A stretch of 64,000 bases of DNA from Prochlorococcus sp. AG-402-N21 (GTDB lineage Bacteria > Cyanobacteriota > Cyanobacteriia > PCC-6307 > Cyanobiaceae): positions 62,001 to 126,000 of the forward strand of contig QCIW01000002.1 of assembly GCA_003216435.1 (NCBI GenBank), written 5' to 3'. Below, in pieces: positions 8,953-19,108 of this stretch (its first letter is position 1; each line of letters begins with the position of its first letter). The position numbers and the translations under genes are program-made. The notes beneath the pieces are model-generated. The model was not told where the DNA came from, made no database searches, and was given only the letters and a program-made list of their open reading frames with translations.

Positions 8953-10248
8953 TTAAATTAGAGAGCCCTCAGGAATGGTTGAATTCTTAACCACCACTAC
9001 TATTCCATTTCTTATATAGAAGCCTAAATCTGGCCTATCAGCCTCTTCAACACGGTCTTTATTGACAATTTTAACGTTATCACCAATTCGTGTGTTCTTA
9101 TCCAAAATAGCTCTTTTTACTGTTGTGCCTTTGCCAACGCCAAGTGGGGTGCCTCCTGCTTGCCTTAAAGCGTTTCTTTCATCGAATGATTCGAAGAAAT
9201 CTGAACCCATTACCAAGCAATCCTCAAGGACCACATCAGTTTCAATACGACTTCTTACACCTAAAACTGAATGATGAATGCTGCATGATTTAAGGATTGA
9301 CCCTTCACAAACAATAGAATTAGTGATTTGTGCATCAACAAGTTTTGATGGAGGGAGATACCTTTGTCTTGTGTAAATAGGGAACTTCTCATCATAAAAA
9401 CTAAATGGTGGCGAAGGCTGCTGGGTTAAAGCCAAATTCGATTCAAAAAATGCACCGATCGTCCCAATATCTTCCCAATAGTCATCAAAAACATAACTTT
9501 TCAACTTATCTCCACGACCCAGGGCTTCTGGAATAACTTCTTTGCCAAAATCAGTATGTGATGGATTCTTATTTAGTAAATCAAATAGTGTTTCACGACT
9601 AAACACATAAATACCCATTGAAGCCAAATATGGTCTTTCCTTAGCTGAATCCACTGACAAACCAAATTTCGAAGTATCCACAGCCATGGCCTTTAAGGAC
9701 TCTCCAGAGGGCTTTTCTCGAAACTCCTTAATATTTCCATCTTGATCAGTACGCATTAATCCAAAACCTTCAGCTTGAGAAGTATCTACAGGCAATGCAG
9801 CCACTGTTAAATCAGCCCCGGTTGAACGATGGTGTTCAACGAATAAGCTGTAATCCATGCGATATAACTGATCTCCTGAGAGAATTAAATATTCGTCAAC
9901 ATCCCATTCTTGAAAAAGCCATTGATATTTTCTAACTGCATCAGCAGTTCCTTCAAACCAAGATGGACTTTCTGGGGTTTGCTGAGCAGCAAGTACCTCG
10001 ACAAATCCTTGTCCAAAAGGAGAACTTAAATTATATGTCTGGGCAATATGTCTATTTAGAGAAGCACTATTGAATTGCGTTAAGACATACATCTTATTGA
10101 TATCTGAATTAATGCAATTACTTATAGGAATATCGATTAATCGATATTTACCTGCCAATGGCACTGCTGGCTTTGCCCTCATTTTAGTAAGAGGGTAAAG
10201 GCGTGAACCTTGTCCACCCCCAAGAATAATCGCTAAAACACGCTTCAT
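8953..10248 (-). CDS. glgC: Glucose-1-phosphate adenylyltransferase
   Basis: GlgC makes ADP-glucose, the committed step of glycogen synthesis. The 431 residues carry the nucleotide loop [13 protein letters not shown] at residues 9-21, [20 protein letters not shown], the catalytic-site regions [15 protein letters not shown] and [13 protein letters not shown], and [11 protein letters not shown], followed by a left-handed beta-helix regulatory domain. A C-terminal Lys ([26 protein letters not shown]) matches the 3-PGA-binding region of plant/cyanobacterial enzymes. It is separated from gnd by 146 bases, so it may have its own terminator or internal promoter. Confidence 0.97.
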   Translation of the reverse strand: MKRVLAIILGGGQGSRLYPLTKMRAKPAVPLAGKYRLIDIPISNCINSDINKMYVLTQFNSASLNRHIAQTYNLSSPFGQGFVEVLAAQQTPESPSWFEGTADAVRKYQWLFQEWDVDEYLILSGDQLYRMDYSLFVEHHRSTGADLTVAALPVDTSQAEGFGLMRTDQDGNIKEFREKPSGESLKAMAVDTSKFGLSVDSAKERPYLASMGIYVFSRETLFDLLNKNPSHTDFGKEVIPEALGRGDKLKSYVFDDYWEDIGTIGAFFESNLALTQQPSPPFSFYDEKFPIYTRQRYLPPSKLVDAQITNSIVCEGSILKSCSIHHSVLGVRSRIETDVVLEDCLVMGSDFFESFDERNALRQAGGTPLGVGKGTTVKRAILDKNTRIGDNVKIVNKDRVEEADRPDLGFYIRNGIVVVVKNSTIPEGSLI

Positions 10249-10390
10249 GCCGCAACTTTAAATCGGCTTTGCGGTGCAAACCTACTGGAAGATGTGTCAA
10301 TAAGGCGAGGAAAGCATTGATACTTGTTAAGACTTATAAGAATTGGATTGAGAAAATTCATATAGCGGTGAGGTTGAATCATTTAAAAGA

Positions 10391-11680
10391 CTACAAATCA
10401 AAAAGATTTTCAATGGTTTTGAGTGAATCAAGTCGATCTGCTCGAGCTTGAGGGGATCTCAATTTCGTTACAGGAGTATGCAAAATCTTATTAATAATTC
10501 CCTTACTTAAAGCCTCAACAACTTTTTTTTCTCGAGCGGAGAAATCTGGACCCATTCGACTCAAAGCTTTTTGGAGTTCGTCTTTTCTTATTGATTCCAA
10601 GGACGATCTCAAAGAATTAATCGTCGGAACAGCTTCTAAACTTTCCCACCATTCTAAGAAGAGCCTGCCTTCCTCTTTTATTAATGCTTCCGCCTGGAGG
10701 GCTAATTTTTGTCTGGCTTCTTGATTCCTTGAAACAACTTCTTGCAAATCATCAACATCATGAGATTCAACACCTGAAACATTCCTTACATCTGCAGCGA
10801 TATTTCGAGGGACACCGATATCAATCAATCTCAAAGAATTTTGTAAGTTTAAATTTTGCAATCTGTTGGCATCAATTATTGGAGTTTCAGAAGCTGTACT
10901 TGTAAAAACAAGTGAAGAATGAGAGAGACAATTATCTAGTTGATTTAAAAGGCAGCATTTAATCTCAAGTGAAGAAAAGTCAGAAGCAAGTCCCTCTGCT
11001 CTATTAATTGTCCTATTGATTAAAGTAAGTTGTGAGCAACCCTTTGCTTGGAGATGTTGAATAAGTAATCGACTCATACGACCCGCCCCAACAACAGCTA
11101 CGTTTTCAGAGTCAAGAGAAACTAATTCATCCCTTCCTAAAGATTGGCCCAATTTCAATTGAGCCAATTCCACTGCTGCAGAACTAATAGAGACTGCTCC
11201 TGTTCCCAAATTTGTCTCCGTACGAACTCTTTTTCCAGTACTTACTGCTTGGGTAAGAAGCCTATTAAGGATAGGTCCCATGGCTTTATTTTCCTGACCT
11301 AGTCTTACCATTTTTTTTACTTGAGAAAGGATTTGCCCTTCCCCTAAAACCAAACTATCCAAACCAGATGAAACCCTCATCAAATGAGCCACAGCCTCTT
11401 CTTGGTTGTAATTAAAAAGATGAGGAAATAGATCTTCTTCAGAAAGACCAGAGTAATCCTTCAGAAAATCTTTAATAGCCTGAACACCAGCGTCTGCTTT
11501 TTTAACCAAACTGTATATTTCAAGCCTATTACAAGTACTAAGAATCGAGACCTCAATAACTTGTTGACTTGATTTTAGAGAATTAAATGAATTCTCAATA
11601 TTTTGCTCAGGGATACTGAGCTTTTCTCGGACTTCAACTGGTGCCGTCCGATGGCTTAGACCGACGACAGCAATATGCAT
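10391..11680 (-). CDS. hemA: Glutamyl-tRNA reductase
   Basis: HemA reduces glutamyl-tRNA(Glu) to glutamate-1-semialdehyde, the first committed step to heme and chlorophyll. The 429 residues show MHIAVVGLSHRTAPVEVREK at the start, the catalytic Cys in LSTCNRLEIY near residue 49, HLMRVSSGLDSLVLGEGQI, and the NADPH-binding VAVVGAGRMSRLLIQHL near residue 193. The C-terminal dimerisation helix is complete. It is followed after 142 bases by glgC and preceded by the FBP/SBPase gene at 30 bases, so tetrapyrrole supply and carbon fixation genes are linked in one direction. Confidence 0.97.
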   Translation of the reverse strand: MHIAVVGLSHRTAPVEVREKLSIPEQNIENSFNSLKSSQQVIEVSILSTCNRLEIYSLVKKADAGVQAIKDFLKDYSGLSEEDLFPHLFNYNQEEAVAHLMRVSSGLDSLVLGEGQILSQVKKMVRLGQENKAMGPILNRLLTQAVSTGKRVRTETNLGTGAVSISSAAVELAQLKLGQSLGRDELVSLDSENVAVVGAGRMSRLLIQHLQAKGCSQLTLINRTINRAEGLASDFSSLEIKCCLLNQLDNCLSHSSLVFTSTASETPIIDANRLQNLNLQNSLRLIDIGVPRNIAADVRNVSGVESHDVDDLQEVVSRNQEARQKLALQAEALIKEEGRLFLEWWESLEAVPTINSLRSSLESIRKDELQKALSRMGPDFSAREKKVVEALSKGIINKILHTPVTKLRSPQARADRLDSLKTIENLFDL

Positions 11681-11710
11681 AATTTTCTTTAAGTGTGTTA
11701 ATACTCACCG

Positions 11711-12715
11711 TCAATTAAGAGAGATGCTCTTAGCACCATCCTTGATATGAATAGTATTGGTAAATCGGGCACTACTATCAAGAGTGCTTATTACGAGACT
11801 GCTTGTTCTCGTGCAATCTGCTTCGAACTTCACGCCATCGAACAAAAGACCATCGGTAATACCACTACCTGCAAAAACAACGTTTTCACCTGAGGCCAAT
11901 TCATTAGCTTCATAAATTTTATCGACTTCTGTAATACCCATCTCATTTAATCGAGCAATATTTCCCTCTTTTGTGTAATCAGCCCATTCTTGTGTTTGAG
12001 CAACAGCTGGATCGTAAACCAATTGACCTTGAAAATGACCGCCTAAGGCCCTCATAGCAGCGGCAGAGATGACTCCCTCTGGGGCAGCTCCAATCCCCAT
12101 CAAGCAATGAGTTCCTGTTCCAGCAAAACCACATGCAATAGCAGCTTGTACATCTCCATCTGATATTGGTTGAACTCTTGCTCCTGTAGATCGAATTTCA
12201 GCGATTAAATCCTTATGCCTAGCTCTATCCATAACAACAAGGGTCAAATCAGATATTGCGATTCCTAGGCAATCACTAAGAATTTGAATGTTTTCCGTTG
12301 GAGATTTACGAATATCAACTTTTCCTTTTGCCGCAGGTGGTGCAGCAAGTTTCTTCATATAGAAATCAGGAGCGTTAAATAAACCACCACGATCAGAAGC
12401 CGCCAAAACTGCCATTGAACCTCTTTGGCTATTTGCACAAAGATTTGTTCCTTCACAAGGATCCACGGCAAAGTCAACACCTGGCCCGGATCCTGTACCG
12501 ACCTCTTCTCCGATATAAAGCATCGGAGCTTCATCTCTTTCCCCTTCACCAATAACTATCCGTCCTTGCATCTGTATTAGACCCATTCGTTTGCGCATGG
12601 CCTCTACAGCTGCAGCATCTGCTTCATCCTTCTTACCTAAACCTGTTAGATGGGCGGAAGCAATTGCTGCTTGTTCTACGACCTCGAGAATTTCTTGAAT
12701 AAGAGTGCGATCCAC
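11711..12715 (-). CDS. glpX: Class II fructose-1,6-/sedoheptulose-1,7-bisphosphatase
   Basis: This 334-residue GlpX-type enzyme removes the 1-phosphate from both fructose- and sedoheptulose-bisphosphate in the Calvin cycle of cyanobacteria. Metal and substrate motifs visible are [52 protein letters not shown] and [20 protein letters not shown]. It is the bifunctional cyanobacterial form by sequence; the symbol glpX is the family name. An AGGAGG-like Shine-Dalgarno sequence (minus strand, near 12718-12727) precedes the ATG. Confidence 0.95.
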   Translation of the reverse strand: MDRTLIQEILEVVEQAAIASAHLTGLGKKDEADAAAVEAMRKRMGLIQMQGRIVIGEGERDEAPMLYIGEEVGTGSGPGVDFAVDPCEGTNLCANSQRGSMAVLAASDRGGLFNAPDFYMKKLAAPPAAKGKVDIRKSPTENIQILSDCLGIAISDLTLVVMDRARHKDLIAEIRSTGARVQPISDGDVQAAIACGFAGTGTHCLMGIGAAPEGVISAAAMRALGGHFQGQLVYDPAVAQTQEWADYTKEGNIARLNEMGITEVDKIYEANELASGENVVFAGSGITDGLLFDGVKFEADCTRTSSLVISTLDSSARFTNTIHIKDGAKSISLN

Positions 12716-12921
12716 GTTTAAGGAGGTTTAAATAAGGTACAGCCTCAAAAGAAATTAAATAGTACGCTCTTGATTAAACAAATTAATTTGGATAATCAAA
12801 AGAATCTACTTAAATTCAAAAAGAACTATCGGTTGAGGCGGGGACAACTTTATCAGTGCAGCCTCTCAGAACATGAAGGTCCGTCAGATTTATAGAATCA
12901 TTAGATAGATTTTTATTTCCG
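12716..12921. promoter_or_regulatory. Divergent intergenic region between FBP/SBPase and rpe
   Basis: This 206-base spacer separates two divergent Calvin-cycle genes and so holds both promoters. Next to rpe, GAGGC (12835-12839) can pair with GCCTC (12861-12865), a short stem in the probable rpe leader that may be an RNA structure. No recognised riboswitch is seen, and I did not identify a confident -35/-10 pair. Confidence 0.4.
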
Positions 12922-13686
12922 ATGAGCTCGCAAAATCATTCTTCAGCCACAGCTGAAAATCGTCCAATTCAAATAATCCCTTCTGTCCTCCCAGCTGACT
13001 GGGCGAACATGGGCAAATGCGTCAAAGACCTTGAAGAAGCAGGAGTTGACAGAATTCAATTCGATGTAATGGATGGCAATTTTGTTCCAAATTTAACTTT
13101 TGGTCCTGAAATGATTTCGGCCTGCAGAAAATACTGCAACGTTCCTTTCGAGACTCAACTAATGGTTAGTCAATACAACTGTGAAACAATGCTCGAAGCA
13201 TATGTAGAGGCATCAAAAGGACCGAATGGTGAACCTGGAGTTGTAATTGCTCACGTAGAAGCAAATGTTCACTTACATCGAATTCTCGGAAAAATAAGAC
13301 AGCTAGGAGGATCTCCCTCAGTAGCAATGAACCCCCATACACCAATGGAGATGGTTAAAAATATTCTTGACATGGTTGATCATGTACTCGTTATGACAGT
13401 CAATCCAGGGTTTGGAGGACAAGCTTATATACCAACAATGCTTTCTAAAATAAAAGAATTAAGAGAAGCTATTGTCTCAAATAATTACGATATTGATATC
13501 GAAGTAGATGGAGGAATCAAAGCAGATTGGACACTTTCTCAATGCTGTGCTGCCGGAGCAAATTGTTTTATTGCTGGGAGTGGAATGTTTGCATACCCGT
13601 CTCTCAAAGAAGGATGTGATGCACTCAGAAAAATTGCACTTGACGCACAATCTGGAACAGTTCTAAGTAAACCTTCAAAAAGCTAA
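12922..13686 (+). CDS. rpe: Ribulose-phosphate 3-epimerase
   Basis: Rpe interconverts ribulose 5-phosphate and xylulose 5-phosphate in the Calvin and pentose phosphate cycles. The 254 residues form a TIM barrel with [14 protein letters not shown], the catalytic [37 protein letters not shown] (phosphate site) and [11 protein letters not shown] stretch of about 20 residues before IIPSVL and a C-terminal extension make it longer than the bacterial norm of about 220, as in other cyanobacteria. Its last four bases overlap the stop of convergent ccsA. Confidence 0.97.
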   Translation: MSSQNHSSATAENRPIQIIPSVLPADWANMGKCVKDLEEAGVDRIQFDVMDGNFVPNLTFGPEMISACRKYCNVPFETQLMVSQYNCETMLEAYVEASKGPNGEPGVVIAHVEANVHLHRILGKIRQLGGSPSVAMNPHTPMEMVKNILDMVDHVLVMTVNPGFGGQAYIPTMLSKIKELREAIVSNNYDIDIEVDGGIKADWTLSQCCAAGANCFIAGSGMFAYPSLKEGCDALRKIALDAQSGTVLSKPSKS

Positions 13687-14639
13687 TCAAAAAACCAACC
13701 ATAGCTATGTAGGCCAACTCCTAAAAGATTTACCCCGATATAACAAATAGTTATAACAAAAAGGCCCGTAACTGAAACCAGTGCGGGCCTTTTGCCCTGC
13801 CAACCTTTGACAAGACGCACATGCAAATAAGCGGCATAAACCAACCAACATATGAGCGCCCATGTTTCCTTTGGATCCCAGCTCCACCAACTACCCCATG
13901 CTTCGTTAGCCCATACAGCTCCACTGATTAAGCCAATAGTTAACAACATAAAACCGAAAGTAATAGTTCTATAACTAAATGAATCAAGTTGTTCAGCTTT
14001 GCTTATTTCAATCGATTGAATAAAATTGGATGGAATCTTTGAATAAATATTTGCTTCAGAATTTGCTTCAGTAGATAGATTCCTAAAAGCTCCCACACCA
14101 ACTGAACTGCTTCTTATTTGCAATTCATTACCTCTATCTATTATCAAGACCCCAAGTGAAAGCAACGATCCTATAATTAAGGCAGCGTAACTACACATAA
14201 TTACACTTACATGCATAACTAACCAACTAGATCTAAGAGCAGGTACTAAAGGAGCAGGGAGCCTTAATTGCTCAGGAAGAGCAAAACTTGCGAAAGATAT
14301 TGTTAACAATGAGAAAGGAATAGAAAAAGCAGAAATAAAAGGTGTACTCCACGATCTTTCGATCAACAATTGAACAAGAGTGCTAGCCCAAGCAAGAAAA
14401 CATAGTGATTCGTATAAATTACTTATCGGGAAATGACTGGATTGCCACCACCTGATAACAAGTTGAGAAGCAAGGAAAAGATTTGCTATAGCTACTAAAG
14501 TAGTTACTGTGGCTGATTTTTTATTTCCAGATAAAGACCAGAAAGATAACGGCAAAGCGATCAGTAATAAGGAAAAGGATATGAACCCAAAAAGGAAAAC
14601 TGGGTCTCCTAAGTCAGTTAGAAATGTATAAGTATTCAT
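13683..14639 (-). CDS. ccsA: Cytochrome c biogenesis protein CcsA (System II heme handling)
   Basis: CcsA is the membrane partner of Ccs1 that carries heme to apocytochromes c on the lumenal side of the thylakoid. The 318 residues are strongly hydrophobic, with about eight transmembrane helices, and include the tryptophan-rich WWD motif [18 protein letters not shown] near residue 243 and flanking His residues (HVSVIM, YLHVRL, LHSYGW) that ligate heme in this family. No ccs1 gene is in this window. It is followed upstream by the LptF/G gene at 18 bases. Confidence 0.94.
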   Translation of the reverse strand: MNTYTFLTDLGDPVFLFGFISFSLLLIALPLSFWSLSGNKKSATVTTLVAIANLFLASQLVIRWWQSSHFPISNLYESLCFLAWASTLVQLLIERSWSTPFISAFSIPFSLLTISFASFALPEQLRLPAPLVPALRSSWLVMHVSVIMCSYAALIIGSLLSLGVLIIDRGNELQIRSSSVGVGAFRNLSTEANSEANIYSKIPSNFIQSIEISKAEQLDSFSYRTITFGFMLLTIGLISGAVWANEAWGSWWSWDPKETWALICWLVYAAYLHVRLVKGWQGKRPALVSVTGLFVITICYIGVNLLGVGLHSYGWFFD

Positions 14640-14657
14640 ATAAAACGTAAGTAATAA

Positions 14658-15884
14658 TTACTGATCAACTTTTAGGAGCAAAAGACCTCCTGCAGACAAA
14701 GATATAAGAACAGGGGACCAAGCTGCAATCAATGGGTTAAGGGTACCTGTAACACCGAGGGAGCTAAAGCTAAAACTTAATACATAATAAGAAAGAATTA
14801 ACAATATACTCAATCCAAAGCCTTGTCCCTGGCTGGTTCTAGAATTTGGCTTTGAGCCAAGGCTACTGCCAATTAATCCAAATACAATACACGCCATTGG
14901 TAATGTAAATTTCTCTTGAATTCTGACTTTGATTCTTCTCTCCTCTTTCAAATTACCAGTTTGCTTATAAAGTCTTTGAGCTTTCCTTGCTTGAGAAATG
15001 GTCATATTGTTTGCATCTTTTGGCAACTTTGCTATATCTCTAGGTCCTGAATCAAGTGGATAAATATAACTGTCAAACCCAACAGAAGTTGAAGTGCTAT
15101 TAGGCGCAAGAGTAAGAATATTGCCTTCTCTAAATTCCCATTTAGCTTCAACTTCCCTCCAGAAAGCTTTTTTAGCAACCAACATTTGCGTATAACCAAC
15201 TGTAGAAAAATCAAGTAAAGTAATGTCAATCATTTCATTATTTTGAAATTGCTTTGCATAAAATAAATGTGTTAATCCATCTTTAGAATTGTTGTTTTTA
15301 GGATTAACTATTTTACCAAATCTTGAATACATGATGTCTGAACCGTAATCAGAATGCATTGCCACTCTTAGTCCTTTTCTCAGTGTCGATTCTGCTGCTC
15401 GATTAGATTTAGGGACAACAACATCATTAAAAATAAAAGTTAAACCTGTCATAAATACTCCTAAAATTAAAGCTGAACAAACTAATCGCTTAGAAGAAAC
15501 ACCGATACTTCTTAATGCCTTAATCTCACTATTTGACGAAAGTCTACTGAAAGCAAGTAATGAGGCCATCAACATGGCCATAGGAAAAGAAATTACAAGA
15601 AAACTAGGCAAACGGAGCATTAAAACCTTAAAAGCCATCTCAAAAGGAAGACCTGATTCGACAATCTTTCGAACCAGATCAAACATCACTCCGAGAGAGA
15701 GAGAGACTGTAGAGAGAGCTGCTATCGAAAATAAAAGTGGCGGAATGAGTTCAGAAAGAAGCCATCTATCTAAAAGAGGAATTGAACGTAATAAAGGTAT
15801 GGATCGTAGAAAAGAGAGAATCCAATGAATAAATTTCCTGATAAAACTATTTTTTATCACAACAAGTCTAAAAATGCTTTTCAA
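14658..15884 (-). CDS. LptF/LptG-family lipopolysaccharide export permease
   Basis: This 408-residue protein belongs to the YjgP/YjgQ family. Hydrophobic segments lie near residues 45-70, 90-115, 135-155 and three at the C-terminus, with a large periplasmic beta-jellyroll loop between. Family-typical sequences are LLDRWLLSELIPPLLFSIA and LPSFLVISFPMAMLMASLLAFSRLSSNSEIKALRSIG. LptF and LptG sit with LptB to pull lipopolysaccharide from the inner membrane; a single gene of this type is seen here, as is usual in cyanobacteria. Its start overlaps the lptB stop by four bases, so the pair is translated together. Confidence 0.9.
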   Translation of the reverse strand: MKSIFRLVVIKNSFIRKFIHWILSFLRSIPLLRSIPLLDRWLLSELIPPLLFSIAALSTVSLSLGVMFDLVRKIVESGLPFEMAFKVLMLRLPSFLVISFPMAMLMASLLAFSRLSSNSEIKALRSIGVSSKRLVCSALILGVFMTGLTFIFNDVVVPKSNRAAESTLRKGLRVAMHSDYGSDIMYSRFGKIVNPKNNNSKDGLTHLFYAKQFQNNEMIDITLLDFSTVGYTQMLVAKKAFWREVEAKWEFREGNILTLAPNSTSTSVGFDSYIYPLDSGPRDIAKLPKDANNMTISQARKAQRLYKQTGNLKEERRIKVRIQEKFTLPMACIVFGLIGSSLGSKPNSRTSQGQGFGLSILLILSYYVLSFSFSSLGVTGTLNPLIAAWSPVLISLSAGGLLLLKVDQ

Positions 15885-16609
15885 AGCTGAAAGCCCTCCC
15901 CTAGGTAGTTTGTCTTAACAAGTGGATCGTTTGCCACTTCATTTGGAAGACCGGAGGCAAGTATCTTGCCTTCACTAAGAATGTAAGAGTTGTCTGTTAT
16001 TGCAAGAGTTTCCCTTACATTGTGATCTGTAATTAAAATACCCATTCCCCGGTCTCTGAGTTTATGAATCAAATGCTGCAAGTCAGCAACAGCTATTGGA
16101 TCCACACCAGCAAAAGGTTCATCTAATAATAGATATTTAGGGCCTATAGAACCAACTGCTAAGGCTCGAGCAATCTCACACCGTCTTCGTTCACCTCCAG
16201 AAAGTTGATAACCAGGTCTGTCAATAAATCTTCCAAGATTAAATTCTTCAATAAGCTCTTCCTTCCTCAATCTTGAGAGAGGCTTCGAAAGAAAACTTTG
16301 TGAAAGTGCTATATCTAAGTTTTGCCTTACAGTTAATCGTCTGAAAACACTTGGTTCTTGAGGAAGGTAACCAATTCCCAACCTTGCTCGATGAGGCATT
16401 GAAAAATTCCCAATTTGTTGAGAACCCAATGCAACATGCCCTGAATCAGGACGCAGTAGTCCTATAAACAAATTGAACGTTGATGTTTTACCTGCTCCAT
16501 TAGGTCCCAACAATCCGACAACTTCACCAGGACCGATTGCCAAAGAAACATTTTTTACGATCGAACACCCTCCTAGCTCTAAGGAGACATTGTTTAAGCT
16601 AAGCCTCAT
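15881..16609 (-). CDS. lptB: LptB-type ABC transporter ATPase
   Basis: The 242 residues form one ABC ATPase: Walker A GLLGPNGAGKTSTF at residues 33-46, Q-loop YLPQEPSVFRRL, signature LSGGERRRCEIARAL, Walker B KYLLLDEPFAGVDP and the switch His in ILITDHNVRETL. The VFRRL and NVRET sequences are typical of LptB, which drives lipopolysaccharide transport. The directly overlapping LptF/G gene supports this assignment over a branched-chain amino acid transporter. Confidence 0.93.
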   Translation of the reverse strand: MRLSLNNVSLELGGCSIVKNVSLAIGPGEVVGLLGPNGAGKTSTFNLFIGLLRPDSGHVALGSQQIGNFSMPHRARLGIGYLPQEPSVFRRLTVRQNLDIALSQSFLSKPLSRLRKEELIEEFNLGRFIDRPGYQLSGGERRRCEIARALAVGSIGPKYLLLDEPFAGVDPIAVADLQHLIHKLRDRGMGILITDHNVRETLAITDNSYILSEGKILASGLPNEVANDPLVKTNYLGEGFQL

Positions 16610-16787
16610 GATTAATCTTTTCTCTGATCATGTTCTTATAGATAAAAAATGATTTGTTGAGATTGTTAGGTCAATTTCAAAATTTAAAACCAGTCTATTT
16701 TCATCTATTGATAAAACAACTTATTGATAAGCAAAATAATCAAAAGCTAATTGATAAAAATTAATGAGTTCATATCAATTTATGTCA

Positions 16788-17171
16788 CTATTTATTTTTC
16801 AACAAAGGAACAGGAGAATTTTTAATTTCTATTTCTTGTTGTAAAAGATTTAATCGAGACCCAACTATTTCACATAATTCCTCAAGGTCCAATCCTAAAT
16901 CTGGCGTATTAAATCCCTTTAACCTTCCCAAACCTTCCCCAAAAAGAATCATTGCTCCATTCTTATTACCACTCTCTAAATGGATTTGAGCCACTGCTAT
17001 TTGAAGAATACCTTGAATTGTTTGCCTTTCTGGGCCAATAGTTTCATGCCAAAGTTCTTCAAACAAATCATGAGCTTGATACCAATTTTCGGAATTAAAA
17101 AGTGCCCTACCTTGTGTAAATCGAGGATCATTAACTACTAGATAAGATTCTCTTTCTAATTGATTGCTCAT
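16788..17171 (-). CDS. DUF309 protein
   Basis: This 127-residue protein carries the DUF309 signature FTQGRALFNSENWYQAHDLFEELWHET (residues 18-44) followed by GILQIAVAQIHLESGN. It is a helical domain found mostly in cyanobacteria and plastids, of unknown function. Its start codon overlaps the typA stop by four bases, which implies coupling with the ribosome-associated GTPase. No membrane segment is seen. Confidence 0.85.
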   Translation of the reverse strand: MSNQLERESYLVVNDPRFTQGRALFNSENWYQAHDLFEELWHETIGPERQTIQGILQIAVAQIHLESGNKNGAMILFGEGLGRLKGFNTPDLGLDLEELCEIVGSRLNLLQQEIEIKNSPVPLLKNK

Positions 17172-18970
17172 TTTTTATGATTTTTCTTATTAAAAATCTT
17201 TCTCAAACGAATGGACTCTGGAGTAACTTCTAGCATTTCATCAGAACCAATATATTCCAAAGCTCTCTCAAGTGTCATTTCTATAGGCGATTGAAGGGTA
17301 TCTAATTCCTCAGCACCCGCAGAGCGCATATTAGTCAACTGCTTTGTCTTGCAAATATTTAATTCCAAATCCTGTGGGCGATTATTTTCTCCAATAATCA
17401 TGCCTTTATAAACTCTAACGCCAGGTTTTATAAAGAATTGACCGCGATCTTCAGCGTTCTTCAAAGAGTAAAAAGTTGAGACACCTTGTTCAAAAGCTAT
17501 CAACACTCCATTTCGGCGAGCTTCAAACTCCCCGATAGTTTTACGATACTCAAAAAAGGAATGACTCATTATCCCTTCACCTCTGGTAGCCCTAACAAAT
17601 TCACCTCGAAAACCAATAAGCCCTCTAGAAGGGACAAGGAATTCTAATTGGGTACGACCATCACTTCCTGTTTCCATATTTTGCATTTCGCCTTTCCTTG
17701 CTCCCAATTTTTCTATGCATGCACCTATACACTCCGCAGGAGCATCTATTACCAGTGTCTCTACTGGTTCGCATAAGATCTCATCAATAGTTCTAAAAAT
17801 TACTTGGGGCTGAGATACCTGAAACTCATATCCCTCTCTTCTCATGGTTTCTATCAATATACCCAAATGCAACTCCCCTCTTCCACTTACGGCAAAACGA
17901 TCAGGAGAATCAGTTTCTTCTACTCTTAAAGCGACGTTGGTAAGTAATTCTTTATAGAGTCGATCTCTTAATTGTCTGCTAGTAACGAACTTGCCTTCCT
18001 GACCTGCAAAAGGAGAGTCATTTACAACAAAGGTCATTTGCAAAGTAGGCTCATCGACTTTTATTAAAGGAAGAGCAGTTGGCTCATCAGGACATGCAAT
18101 TGTTTCCCCAATGTTCACCTCATCAAAACCTGACAAAGCGACAAGATCTCCGGCTATGGCTTGATCTATTTCTATTCTTTGTAAACCTTCAAAACCTAAT
18201 AGTTTACTAATTCTTCCTTTCTTTACAGTCCCATCCTCTTTTATCAAGCAAGCACTTTGACCATTACGAATGATCCCGTTATGAACTCTTCCTATAACTA
18301 TCCTTCCTAAAAAATCTGAGTAATCTAATGTCGTAACTTGTAATTGCAATGGTTTAGTTTGGTCACCAACGGGGGGTGGGACATGTCGAAGAATCGCATC
18401 AAATAAAGGCTGCATATTCTCACTTTCTTTAGACATTTCTGATTTAGCAAACCCACCTAAACCACTCCCAAAAAGATATGGAAAATCACACTGATCATCA
18501 TCTGCACCAAGCTCTAAAAAAAGATCTAGAACCTTGTCAACGGCTGTCTCAGGGTCGACTCGTGCTCTATCTATTTTGTTAACAAAAACTATTGGTCTCA
18601 AACCTTGTTCAAGTGCCTTCTTCAAGACAAATCTAGTTTGAGGCATTGGTCCTTCATTCGCATCAACAATCAAAAGACATCCATCGACCATTCCTAAAAC
18701 TCTTTCAACTTCTCCTCCAAAATCAGCGTGACCTGGTGTATCAACAATATTTACCCTTGTATCTTTGTAAGTGACAGCTGTATTTTTAGAAAGAATAGTT
18801 ATACCTCTTTCTCTCTCTAAATCATTAGAGTCCAATACACATGTAGGGACTGCTTCATTATCACGGAAAATACCTGATTGACTAAGTAGAGCATCTACCA
18901 AAGTAGTCTTACCGTGATCGACATGAGCGACGATTGCAATATTCCTGATCGATTGAGTTTTAGAACTCAT
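17168..18970 (-). CDS. typA: Ribosome-associated GTPase TypA/BipA
   Basis: TypA is a translation-factor GTPase that assists 50S assembly and growth under stress. The 600 residues have G1 IVAHVDHGKTTLVDALL, G2 RERGITILSKN, G3 VDTPGHADFGGEVERVL and G4 VFVNKIDR, then an EF-G-like beta barrel, GRGELHLGILIETMRREG and the TypA-specific C-terminal domain with SRGLIGFRGEFVRATRGEGIM. Length is normal. It is transcribed before the overlapping DUF309 gene. Confidence 0.97.
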   Translation of the reverse strand: MSSKTQSIRNIAIVAHVDHGKTTLVDALLSQSGIFRDNEAVPTCVLDSNDLERERGITILSKNTAVTYKDTRVNIVDTPGHADFGGEVERVLGMVDGCLLIVDANEGPMPQTRFVLKKALEQGLRPIVFVNKIDRARVDPETAVDKVLDLFLELGADDDQCDFPYLFGSGLGGFAKSEMSKESENMQPLFDAILRHVPPPVGDQTKPLQLQVTTLDYSDFLGRIVIGRVHNGIIRNGQSACLIKEDGTVKKGRISKLLGFEGLQRIEIDQAIAGDLVALSGFDEVNIGETIACPDEPTALPLIKVDEPTLQMTFVVNDSPFAGQEGKFVTSRQLRDRLYKELLTNVALRVEETDSPDRFAVSGRGELHLGILIETMRREGYEFQVSQPQVIFRTIDEILCEPVETLVIDAPAECIGACIEKLGARKGEMQNMETGSDGRTQLEFLVPSRGLIGFRGEFVRATRGEGIMSHSFFEYRKTIGEFEARRNGVLIAFEQGVSTFYSLKNAEDRGQFFIKPGVRVYKGMIIGENNRPQDLELNICKTKQLTNMRSAGAEELDTLQSPIEMTLERALEYIGSDEMLEVTPESIRLRKIFNKKNHKK

Positions 18971-19108
18971 TGGTTACTTATTTTTAAGAACTAGAAACGT
19001 ACTAAGACGCAATTGCGAAAGAATATCTCAATACGAGCTCTTTTACTTCTTTTGTCAGAAAGAAAGGTTCAGATGTGGCAAAAAATCATCTGCAATTCAC
19101 TAAAAAAA

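Noticed and set aside
13705-13890. Frame inside ccsA beginning [20 protein letters not shown]
   Set aside because: Lies entirely within the well-supported ccsA gene on the same strand in another frame.
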